Positions 21,665-31,012 of a stretch of DNA of 64,000 nt are shown here, in pieces (the stretch's first letter is position 1; each line of letters starts with the position of its first letter). Made by a program: the position numbers and the translations under genes. Below the pieces are notes generated by a model, which worked only from the letters and a program-made list of their open reading frames with translations, made no database searches and was not told where the DNA came from. Origin of the DNA: Symbiodinium natans (lineage: Eukaryota > Sar > Dinophyceae > Suessiales > Symbiodiniaceae); NCBI GenBank assembly GCA_905221605.1, contig CAJNDS010001224.1:250001-314000 (forward strand). The letters are read 5' to 3'.

Positions 21665-22094
21665 AAATACACGGGTAGCCCATTCCCCCAAACACGTCCT
21701 GCAGCTGTCCTCGCCAATGCGAAACGATCGAGGTCTGCGTAGTGCAGACTGGATTCTGGAAGCAGAATCACACAAAAGCCGAATTTCAGATGCAACTTGC
21801 AAGGCTCCGCCAAGCTTAAGAAAACCCATGCATGCAAGCTATGCGGCTAGAGCAGGCTACAGTACCTGCCAGCTGTCGAGTGAGATGTCAGCAGCCAAGA
21901 ACCTCCTCAAAGGCGAAAGCCCGACGTGCCACAATTCAGGTCGAGCTCTTCCCCTAAGGCCCCGACTAGCCCAAAGTAGATATTCTCTATGGCCCCCGGA
22001 CCACAAGGCAGGTATTTGAGTTTTTGTATACTTGAAGCCCTAGGGTTAGCTGCTGGGAAGACTAAACAGGTGTCGCAGAGCGCGCTTGTGGCGT

Positions 22095-24682
22095 CTAGGG
22101 GATGACCAGAGTCGTGTAGTCTGGCTTTGATGCGTTGTCAGGGGCCTTGGCATTTCCCGTCGCGTTGGGCCCTGTGGCGTTGCTCACGTTCTTAGTGGGG
22201 ACCGCCGAGATGTTGATCTTGACCGGAGAGTGCCTCTTTCATGGTTGGGATAGTATTAAAATTGTCTAGATTTCTATTCCTTACTGAGTTTAAGTGCTCC
22301 TAAAATGTACTAAATTTCTGTTCCTTGCTGAGTTTCAGTACCCTTCAAAAAGGTAAAAACAAAAAAACATGCTACCTCCGCGAATGACAAGGTGCGGGCC
22401 CTGCGGGGCGGACACGGGGAGGATGAGCACGGAGGAGCCTGTCATCATGGTTGGAACCCCTAAACCCTAAACCCTAAACCCTAAACCCTAAACCCTAAGC
22501 CCTAAGCCCTAAGCCCTAAACCCTAAACCCTAAACCCTAAACCCAACCATGACAGAGGAGCTCGGATCGACTTTGATGTTGATGGTCCCATCGACTTCAC
22601 AGCCCTTGAGGTCCACGCTGCCATTGTGCCAAGCCTGCACCTCTAGGTTTTCGTGGTCGGGATGACATTAAACAGTTGAAACTTCTGTTCCATGTTGAGT
22701 TTGACATATATATATATATATGTATATATATATGTGTGTATATATACATATATATATATATACATTACATTTACTCCATATTGAGTTTGATACTATAGAT
22801 GTTCTTCCACAGTGAGTTTTTAAGTACCCCAAAAATCATGTAAATGTTGCGACACAATGACAAGGCACAAAGGCATCTCCGATGATGCCCGAGCGGATGG
22901 TGATGTTGGCATCGTCCGCCCGGAACAGGTGTGAAGCATTCCCGCGCGACTCGAAGCCTTGGGTTTAGAGTTTAGGGTTTAGGGTTTAGGGTAACAGTCC
23001 CTAATAGAGGTTAAATAGACCCAGGAGTAACCTAGGAATAAAAAGGGAACCCTTTTGGGTTTCAAGGTGATTTTAAGGGAACCCCAACCCTAAAAAAAGG
23101 AAACAAGGGCTAAACCCTAAACCCTAAACCCTAAACCCTAAACTCTACTCCTGGGTCCTAGTTGCTCTTCACCGTGAGGTTGCTCTTGCCGTCAGCCGCA
23201 AGGTCGCCCGTCACAACGTCCACAATAACCTGTGCGCCGCCGGTGACAGAGACGGCTTTCAGCGGCTTCGGGACTCCTGGGTAGCCCAGGAAGCATCTGA
23301 TAACAAGGGATGCCCTCTTGTTGGTTGGATGCTGTATAAGGGAAACCTAAACCCTAAACCCTAAACCCTAAACCCCCTGCCCTAAACCCAAAAAAGGGCA
23401 AAGAACGGGAACCACTGGGCGTACCAAGGCGCTTAGGGTGGCCACCTGCCCCCCGGCAGGCCAGGAGAAGTGCTGCCTGGCGGCGCGGTCGTCCATGCCC
23501 AGTAACCTTACTGTTGGTTCGTAGGGAATGGGGGAATGAGGGGGGGCCCTATACATATATATATATGTATGTCAAAATAAATAAACAAATATATACATAT
23601 ATATATATATATGTATATGTATGTATTCTTTCCTTTATATCCCTTAGAGGGTCTATTCGGCCGATATAGGTACCCTATGTAATCCCTTAAAGGGTCTATA
23701 TAGGGCCCTACTACCCCATATAATCCCATAAAGGGTATATCTAGGGCCCTAATTTACCCCCAACAGGAAAAGTAACAGGGTGGATCCGAAGGTCATCGGC
23801 TGAACCTGAGACTGGACTGTCCAGCCCAGGCCCATGCTGTCCTCAGCTGCTGGGTTCACTAGCCCCCCAAAAAGTGTGCACGGTCAGCCCTAAACCCTAA
23901 ACCCTCAACCCTAAACCCTAAACCCTAAACCCTAAACCCTAAACCCTTACCCCCCCAAAAAACTGTAAAGTGCACCCGTTCAGCTACTAAGTGTCTGCCA
24001 TCACATCGAGATCGGGACTCTTCCGAGCTGAGTCTGTCACCACATGCACCACCATCCTTGGATGGCCCCTTATCTAAATAATTGCTTAAGAAAACCCGAA
24101 GTAACAAAAACTATTCTTCCTTATTAAGGGGAATCTAGGGAATATTATTTGCTATTCTTTTGGGGCAGGTAAATAGTAGTCCTGGGATGGCCTCTTATAG
24201 GACCCTCTGAAAAAAAAAAGCCTCAAATTATTAGGGTTTAGGGTTTAGGGTTAGGGGTTAGGGTTTAGGGTTTAGGGTTTAGGGTTTAGGGTTTAGGGTT
24301 TAGGGTTTAGGGTTTAGGGTTTAGGGTTTAGGGTTTAGGGTTTAGGGTTTAGGGCAAAAATTCCCAAATATGATCCTCTTAAACCCAGTCAGGGAAAAGA
24401 CCAGATGTCCCTCTTCAGGGCTTGCCGAGCATCGGGGAGCTCACCTGCAATCGCTGGAATGGGCCCAGCCAGTCGCGGGATGCCAGGGCGACCGCAATCT
24501 GCAGAAAGAGACACAAAGCCTTAGTTGCTGAGTTCATAAACCCCCCAAAAAAAGTGTGCAGGGTTTAGGGTTTAGGGTTTAGGACTTAGGGTTTAGGGTA
24601 CTCTTTGAGTTTTGTAGAGATTATGGTATCCCAAAAAACGTAAAGTGTGCTCACTCAGCTACTAAGAAGCCCCTCTCGCCAT
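22095..24682 (-). CDS. Secreted beta-rich glycoprotein, unknown function, 10 exons
   Basis: I do not recognise the family. Exons: 24682-24671 (12 nt), 24519-24434, 24056-23996, 23841-23777, 23506-23433, 23276-23166, 22957-22869, 22640-22562, 22438 to about 22375, and a last exon of about 22226-22095 ending in TAG. The first eight add up in frame to 192 codons. The N terminus MARGALCLFLQIAVALA is a signal peptide interrupted by an intron after four codons. The body is rich in V, I, T, G and N in an alternating beta-strand pattern. It carries N-x-S/T sequons such as NLT, NAS, NIT and NGS, and the tail has NIS, NVS, NAT and NAT. No membrane anchor is seen before the stop. Donors of the first eight introns are 4 GC, 2 GA and 2 GT. 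The last junction does not join in frame with a standard donor, so the tail frame was chosen by composition. It could be a cell-surface or cell-wall protein; that is inference only. Confidence 0.75.
22439..22561. mobile_element. Family J introner whose body is telomere repeat
   Basis: Intron 8 of the secreted glycoprotein. Terminal inverted repeats GTCATCATGGTTGG and CCAACCATGACAG enclose only CCCTAAA/CCCTAAG units. GCTCCTC is duplicated at both splice junctions (GC donor). Confidence 0.85.
23018..23165. mobile_element. Family D introner with CCCTAAA tract
   Basis: GACCCAGGAGTAACCTAGG start and CTCCTGGGTCCTAG end, with the A-rich core and a short CCCTAAA tract near the right end. It lies in intron 6 of the secreted glycoprotein gene (GC donor). 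Confidence 0.8.
23272..23432. mobile_element. Family A introner
   Basis: Intron 5 of the secreted glycoprotein. Ends GGGTAGCCCAGGAAGC and CCACTGGGCGTACCAAG, with the family's internal AACAAGGG...AAGGGAAACC, interrupted by a CCCTAAA tract. Confidence 0.75.
23842..23995. mobile_element. Family E introner with CCCTAAA tract
   Basis: Intron 3 of the secreted glycoprotein: CTCAGCTGCTGGGTTCACTA start and TTCAGCTACTAAG end, with a CCCTAAA tract inside. GACA is duplicated at the junctions (GA donor). Confidence 0.85.
24231..24354. repeat. Long TTTAGGG array
   Basis: About seventeen near-perfect TTTAGGG units lie in an intron of the secreted glycoprotein gene (between 24057 and 24433), antisense to the gene. 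Confidence 0.9.
24520..24670. mobile_element. Family E introner splitting a signal peptide
   Basis: Intron 1 of the secreted glycoprotein: TTAGTTGCTGAGTTCATAAA start, CACTCAGCTACTAAG end, and a TTTAGGG tract inside. GCTT is duplicated at both junctions (GC donor). Confidence 0.85.
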
Positions 24683-24850
24683 GGATATCAGGCGGGCCGA
24701 AAAAATGCAGATGTCCACGAATTATCTGCTCGACACTTGATGGCCAGCGCTTTGTTCGCACCATGTGTCATGCAACGTCCCGCTTGACATTTGACCAAGC
24801 CTCTAAAGCCTCTAGGACTTAAGGCCTGAGTTCGCCAGGAGCATTTTCCT

Positions 24851-24966
24851 AGACCCAGGAGACACCCGTGAATACAAAGGGTGCTCTTTTTTGGTTCACA
24901 GGCCAGGCGCTTATAAGGGAACCCAGACCCTTAAAACAGGGGAAAAGGGCGTTGTCTGGGTCCTAG
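24851..24966. mobile_element. Family D element
   Basis: GACCCAGGAGACACC start, GAACCCAGACCCTTAAAA core and GTCTGGGTCCTAG end. It lies upstream of the secreted glycoprotein start codon. Confidence 0.75.
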
Positions 24967-25156
24967 TTTCAACCACACTCCACCAATGCCGTCTTTTGCA
25001 ACTTCTCCCGCCCCCCACCCGCCCCCCCCCCCCCCCAAAAAAAAAAAAAACTGAGGCACAGAGGGAGCAGTCTGCGCCCTAAGCCTCTAAACCCGGAACC
25101 CTCCTAAACCCACAAAACCCTGAATCCTAGAAGCCGCTAGCCAGTCTTCCCAAGGA

Positions 25157-25253
25157 CTCCAATACCCCTTAGTTCAAGGAATATTCCTAAACAGCTCCGA
25201 GGAATCTGCATATGGTTTAACTATTCCTTACCTCAGGGGTATTGGAGTCTCTG
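25157..25253. mobile_element. Family C inverted-repeat element
   Basis: GACTCCAATACCCCTTAGTT and inverted CCTCAGGGGTATTGGAGTC with paired GGAATATTCC motifs inside. Other copies: 28125-28233, 52797-53010, 57488-57650. Confidence 0.85.
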
Positions 25254-25315
25254 GGTTGCAACCACGGGCCTAAACCCTAAACCCTAACCCTAACCCTAAA
25301 CCCTAAACCCTGCAA

Positions 25316-28300
25316 CCACAAAGAGGCGCCGGCCGTATCCACTTGGGGTGGGAATCTGTGAAGGCAGCGAGCTTGAAGAAAGACCAGTCCTGGGTTCGCA
25401 ATAAATAGGGGTTTAGGGGTTTTGCGGTATTTTAGGGTATTTGGGGCATTTAGGGTTTGAGGGTTTAGGGTTTGAGGGTTTGATGGCTTCAGGGCTGTAG
25501 GGTTTGAGGGTGTAGGGTTTAAGTTTTAGGGTTTAGGGTTTAGGGTCTCGGGCTTGCAATACAGGCTTCGGATTGGGATGTTCCCCCTTAGACTAACAGT
25601 CCTTAATCGAGATTATCTAGTCCCGGGAGTAACCTGGGAATAAAAAGCGGAGCCCCTTTTGGTTGTAAGGGGATTATAAGGGAACCCCAACCCTTAAAAA
25701 GAAAAAAAAAAAAAAAACGGGCCTACTCCCGGTCCTAGATATCATAGCGGGGGTACTATAACCCCTATTCAAGACTTTTTAGTATAAGGAGGAACATCCC
25801 AAAGTCCTGGGCTTTGCAATGAAGGCTTCGGATCAAGTTGATCGGCCCTCAGGATTTAGGGTTTAGGGTTTAGGTTTAGGGTTTAGAATCTAGGGTTCAG
25901 AGTTTAGGGCCCCTAAACCTTAAAAACCTGAGGGTAGTTGGGGTTTGGGGTTTAGGGTTGTATCCTTTAGGACTTCAAAAGGCTTCGGATGAAGCTTACG
26001 GGCCTTAGGGTCCTCAAACCCAACACCAATTAAGGGTGTTTAGGGTTCAGGGGTGTCAGTAGGGTCGAAGTAGGTTCGGAGTTCAATTTGGATTTAGTTC
26101 GTGCTTTTTCGAACGCCCCCCAACTGTAGATCGTGGTGATGTCAGACATGCGGCGTAGGGTGCCGGGGGGGGGGGGGAGCCTTGGCCCCTCACAACTACG
26201 CCACAATGACCTGTCCAGGTTAGAAAAACCAAATCTTTCTCCCAGGCATTCTTAACCCTAAAGCCTCAACCCTAAACCCTAAAGCCCAAACCCTAACCCC
26301 CGCAAACCGTAGGGTGCTCCCATTCCTTAGGAACAGTGACCCAAATGGATGGCATCGCTGTCGTGTTCTTGTCCTCCAGACTTGGGTTTGGGGTTTGGGG
26401 TTTGGGGTTTGGGGTTTGGGGTTTGGGGTTTGGGGTTTGGGGTTTGGGGTTTGGGGTTTAGGGTTTAGGGTTTAGGGGTTAGGGTTTAGGGTAGGGTTTA
26501 GGGTTTAGGGCAAGGGTTTAGGGTTCAGGGTTCAGGGTTCAGGGATCGCTTGCTGTCGAGGGGCGAGCGCCCTGATTGTTGCTCCTCCAAGGCCCGGAAG
26601 CGCTCCTGCAATTGGATCTTTTGTAGGGTCGAAGGCTGATGGCTTAGGGTTAAGGGTTTAAGAGTTTAACAGGTTTTTTTAGTGTGGAAGGCTGAGGGTT
26701 TAGGGCTGAGGGTTCTGGTAGGTTTTAAGGCTAGGGGTTTAGGGTTGAAGAGTTTATAGGGTTTTAGGGGTTTAAAGGGCTTAGGGTTTAGGCTTGAAGG
26801 TTGAAGGTTGAGGGTTTTAGGGTTGAAGGTTGAGGGTTTCCGGGTGTTAGGGGTTTGGGGTCGTAGGTCGGGGGGTTTAAGGTTTTAGTGTTGAAGGTTG
26901 AGGGTTTTGTGCTGTCTGGCTGCCTGTACACAAGGGCAAACATGAATTCGCAGACTGGTCAGATTCCACAGGGACAAGGGTTTTTTTGGGGGGCTTGGCC
27001 TCGACACCTGGTGCGTCAGAGTGGTCGCGGACTTCTTCGGTTTTTAGGGTTTAGGGTTTAGGGTGTAGGGTTTAGGGTTTAGGGTTTAGGGTTTAGGGTT
27101 TAGGGTTTAGGGTGTAGGCTATGATGGCATTGACGATGTCTTCGCCCAATTTGGAAACCAGCTCGTCGCGCGAGAGCCACTTTCCACGCCACGGCGAATC
27201 AGCCCAGTCTTCTCTGTAACCGTCGTGACATACCCTAAACCCTAAACCCCTAAACCCTAAACCCCTAAACCTCGTTGGCTTGGCACAGCGGTTGGAACAG
27301 GAGGCCCATATCTCTCTTGGTGCCTAGTTTGTATATGCCCTAAACATAAAAACCCTAAACCGTAATATGCACATCATATGTTGTGGTTGGATGACCCCCG
27401 GCCCCCTCCCCGAAATTATAAGAATGATAATGCTGCACAAGGGGTTAAAGGGTATTAGGGTTTTAGGGTTGAGGTTGTTGGTGGGCTTACGGGCTTAAGG
27501 GTTTTGGGGCTTAGGATTTTAGGGTCTAAGAGCAGGGTTATCGGGTTTTAGGGATGTAAATAAAGGGCTTAGAGGTCTAGGGCTCAAGGGTTTTTAAGGG
27601 TTTTTGATGGTTTTTGAGGGTTTGTTAAGGGTTGAGAAGGCCTGTTAAGATTCGTTTTTGTTGGTTTTAGGGGTTAGGGCTTAGGGGTATCCGGAGTTCA
27701 GGGTTTGAGGGTTTTAGGGCTTTTCGGGTTTTAGGGCTTCGGGGTTGCGACTCGCACACGGCAGGCAAAACTTCGGAGTTCGGGTTTCGGGTAAACCCTA
27801 AACCCTAAACCCTCAGGGTTTTGATGCCCCTCCAGGCGAATTACGCCAGTGACCCTGCCTCCTAGACTTGTTCCCCCTCCACCAGTGCCCTAAACCGTAC
27901 CTACGCCCTAAGCACTAAGGAGAGGGGCCCCTTTACTATACTGAACTCCGATTTTTGGGCCCTCATAACTCTGCTTAGAACTAGGGGGACCCCTCCTTGT
28001 AAGGTACATCTCTGAGAAGACATCCTTGCGCTATAGCTTTTCCACTCCAACCTCTCCCTCAAGCAGCAAAGCGAAGCCCGGAAAGTCAGCTCTTCCTCAA
28101 AGTCTCTTGCAGTACCACTTTCCAAAAAAACTCCAATACTTGATTAAGGAATTTCCCTTAAAGTAGAGGATAGGAGGGGCCTACATGGTTTAGGGCAGTT
28201 TAGGGAATTCCTTCATGAAGGGGTATTGGAGTCCTTGGGTTAACAGCAACCACCCCTTCAAAAATCAAAATCCCAAGCAAACCTCCCAAGCACACTAGTA

Positions 28301-30774
28301 ATCATTCCGACCCCTATAGTAGCCACCTTGCACACCCCACAAGGCGTCCTTCGCGCTCTCAAACTCCTCCAGCGTCAATATTGCGCCTAACTTCCTGAGC
28401 AGGCGCTTTGCAACACAGGGTTGAGGAAAGGGGTGAAGGTTTGGGGCATGTACGAGGACGCTCATGGGTAGTCAGAAGTAGGGCTATATGTATGGTATCT
28501 ATACATATAACCCCATTTAAGGTACTTATAACAATACTTCCAAGGAAGGCCACCCCCCCCCCCCCCCCTATTGAACTAAGCACTAAGGGACGTGGAAACA
28601 GTTGAAGTCTGGAGCCTGGCACGAGGTTACTCTGCGGTTTAGGGCCTCCGCACGACCCTTTCCAATGGAGGAAGGGTCCAGCTAAACCCAAACAGCCTCA
28701 ACTTACTTCTCTGTCAACTTACTTCTGTGCACGGCATATTACGGCATGGTCCTAGAGGTTTACGTGATGTGCGCTCTACACGTTCCCTGACGTTCCTGCA
28801 CGACCTTGGTCAAATTGAACTGAGCAGTGGCCCGGGGACACAGTTGGGGTTCACAGGTGCAGGAGGAGGCTCTGATAGGGGAAAGGGTTTAGGGTTTAGG
28901 GTAGTTTAGGGTTTAGGGTAGTTTAGGGTTTAGGGTCATAGTCCCTTATCCTCTTGACATGCGCCAAACTAAAGCCAAGCTCATTCTTTAGTAAGCCCTG
29001 GGATTACATTCGGAGCCTGCGGCTCGCGATCCCACCCAGAGCTTATCAAAACCACCTTCTGCTCATGCTACCACCACTACAAATAGGAGCCCAGCAGCTA
29101 CAAGTAGGGTTATAAGGGCCCGAAAAAAGTTGGAAATTCAATTGTGTAGGCAATAGCTCCCTAAACTTTACGGCCCTTAGAACCTTATTTTAAAAGTGTA
29201 TTTAAACATTTCCTTGGCTTTGCTATAGATGAAAAAAGAAATAATTCTAGGGGAGGGGGGGGGCTCTAGTATCTTCACGGTCCCTACTTCAAGGAGCTTT
29301 ACTAGACCCAGGAGTAACCTAGAAAAAAAAAGTACCCTTTTTGGTAAGTGTACCCTTTTTGGGTTTAAGGGGATTATAAGGGAACGAAAACCCCCAACAA
29401 ATGGAACTCAGGGCCTACTCCGGGTCCTCGTAGCCCTAAACCCTAAACCCTAAACCCTAAACCCTAAACCCTAAACCCTAAACCCGAAACCCTAAACCCC
29501 CTACTTCAAGGAGCTGCCATCAAAGCATCTTGTGCAAGCGTTGTCGGACGCGTCGCTTCAATGCCCGGTTGGGCGCGTTCGCGCTCTCCTTGGGGCAGCG
29601 GCTTTCTAACCAAACTAGGCCCTCAACCCTGAACCCTCAACCCCATCGGCCCGAAGCCTTAAACCCTAAACCCTAAACCCTAAGCCCTAAACCCGAAGCC
29701 CTAACTCCTAAACCCTAAACTCAAAACCCTAAACCCTTCAACCCCAAGTTTTCCTCTGAGCCCACGCCTGACGGCCAAACCCTACAGAAACTCTACGGGT
29801 CTCTACGGGGCCTATGGTTCTTAGAGTGGATTTAGGGTTTAGGGTTTAGGGTTTAGGGTTTATATTCCTCATTTAGGAGTATTGGAGTCTCTGGGTTCCG
29901 CATGCTACCCATAAAAACAAACAGGAAGTTAGCATAGGATACCGAGGAACCCCTTATGGTTTAAGGAATATCCCTGAAATTATGGGGTATTGGTTGGGAT
30001 GTGCCCCCTTATACCACAGTCCTTAACAGGGATTATGATACCCCCTACTAGAATCCCTATTAAAAGGGAATATCCCAACCCTAAAAACCTAAACCTGCCA
30101 TGATAGGCAGAGTTAAAGTCCCTCAGCCCGACCCTAAACCCACCTTAGGTATTGAAGTTCCTGGCAATCCTGAAATCTCTGCCAGGTGGCCCTCGCTGCC
30201 GTCATCAGCAGCTCGTCCACTGAGGCCCGACTGGCCTTCCCAGCTCCCCGCCAATAAAGAGATTTAGGGTTTTTGGGTTTATAACCTTAAACCCTAAACC
30301 CTAAACCCTAAACCCATAGGGTTTGGGGTTTCGGGTTGAGGACCTTTAGGAAGAAGTTGTCCGTCGGAGCACATGGCTTGCGGCTTTAGCTTCGCTACAG
30401 GATGCTGAAGCTTGGATGAACCCGTGCGAGGTGCCGTACTTGATGCTTGCGTTCTTTGGTACATCAGTAGCCACATCATGATAAGGTCACCCGTTCTTGG
30501 GGTTGGTTTCTTTTTAAGGGAACCCTGAACCGTAAACCTAAACCTTAAAGCCCAAACCCTAAACCCTAAACCCTAAAGCCCAAACCCCAAACCCTAAACC
30601 CTAAACCCCAAACCCTAAACCACAAACCCCAAACCCTAAACCTAAAAAAACGATTTCCCAACTCTCCGCCTTGGGGTTCTGCGGCCCAGCGGGGTACGAA
30701 AAAGCGTTGACGTCGCATGGCGTATTCAGGGCATTGTACCTCGGCATCCGCTTCCCTCTGAGGGTCGTTTTCAT
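25316..30774 (-). CDS. Large hypothetical multi-exon protein (exon islands)
   Basis: I do not recognise it. The likely start ATG is at 30774 (MKTTLRGKRMPRYNALNTPC). Further open, protein-like islands on the minus strand are: about 30245-30165 (SVDELLMTAARATWQRF), 29600-29490 (ERAQPGIEATRPTTLAQDA), 28410-28330 (LLRKLGAILTLEEFESAKDA), 28110-28005 (TARDFEEELTFRASLCCLRE), 27860-27800 (GRVTGVIRLEGHQNPE), 27335-27273 (DMGLLFQPLCQANE), 27230-27120 (WRGKWLSRDELVSKLGEDIV), 27040-26945 (EEVRDHSDAPGVEAKPPKK), 26630-26545 (IQLQERFRALEEQQSGRSPL), 26370-26315 (AMPSIWVTVPKEWE), 26180-26105 (TLRRMSDITTIYSWGAF) and 25396-25316 (DWSFFKLAAFTDSHPKW). Several junctions fit GC donors. It may be more than one gene. 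Composition is that of a soluble, partly coiled-coil protein. Confidence 0.4.
25573..25801. mobile_element. Family B element with nested family D element
   Basis: Family B ends at 25573 and 25801 enclose a complete family D unit (about 25607-25737: CCCGGGAGTAACC ... CCTACTCCCGGTCCTAG). The B sequence resumes after the D copy, so D inserted later. Confidence 0.85.
26383..26525. repeat. TTTGGGG array passing into TTTAGGG
   Basis: About ten tandem TTTGGGG units are followed by TTTAGGG units, with several TTTAGGG-like variants at the end. One base per unit distinguishes the two blocks. Confidence 0.9.
27905..28010. mobile_element. Family H inverted-repeat element
   Basis: AAGGAGAGGGGCCCCTTTA and inverted AACTAGGGGGACCCCTCCTT with AT-rich arms and CTTAT/ATAAC motifs. 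Similar, more decayed copies lie at about 3000-3125 and 55745-55865. Confidence 0.6.
28125..28233. mobile_element. Family C element
   Basis: AACTCCAATACTTGATTAAG start and AAGGGGTATTGGAGTCC end. Confidence 0.8.
29304..29430. mobile_element. Family D element
   Basis: GACCCAGGAGTAACCTAG start and CTACTCCGGGTCCTCG end. The GTACCCTTTTTGG segment is duplicated internally, and a CCCTAAA tract follows. Confidence 0.75.
29993..30078. mobile_element. Shortened family B element
   Basis: TTGGGATGTGCCCCCTTAT start and AGGGAATATCCCAA end, with the second arm partly deleted. Confidence 0.65.
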
Positions 30775-30975
30775 CGGCCCATAAGAATAGGGACCAATAA
30801 ACTACCCTAAGATTCCCGGGGAGCTTCGGGAGTCGGCGGAGTCATGAGCAGGCTGAACAAAACCATTCCGGCTGCGTTTTTCTGGAAGAGCTTACGGGGA
30901 TTAGGGTTATTTGAGGGCTTCAAAGGTGCTAATTCACCTTTAGGCTTTGAGGTGAGGAGGGTTTTCCTCAACTCC

Positions 30976-31006
<31 letters not shown>

Positions 31007-31012
31007 AAAAAT
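30976..31012. repeat. C-run joined to A-run
   Basis: About 22 C followed immediately by about 14 A. The same C-then-A junction occurs at 25021-25055 and 50739-50759. Confidence 0.9.
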
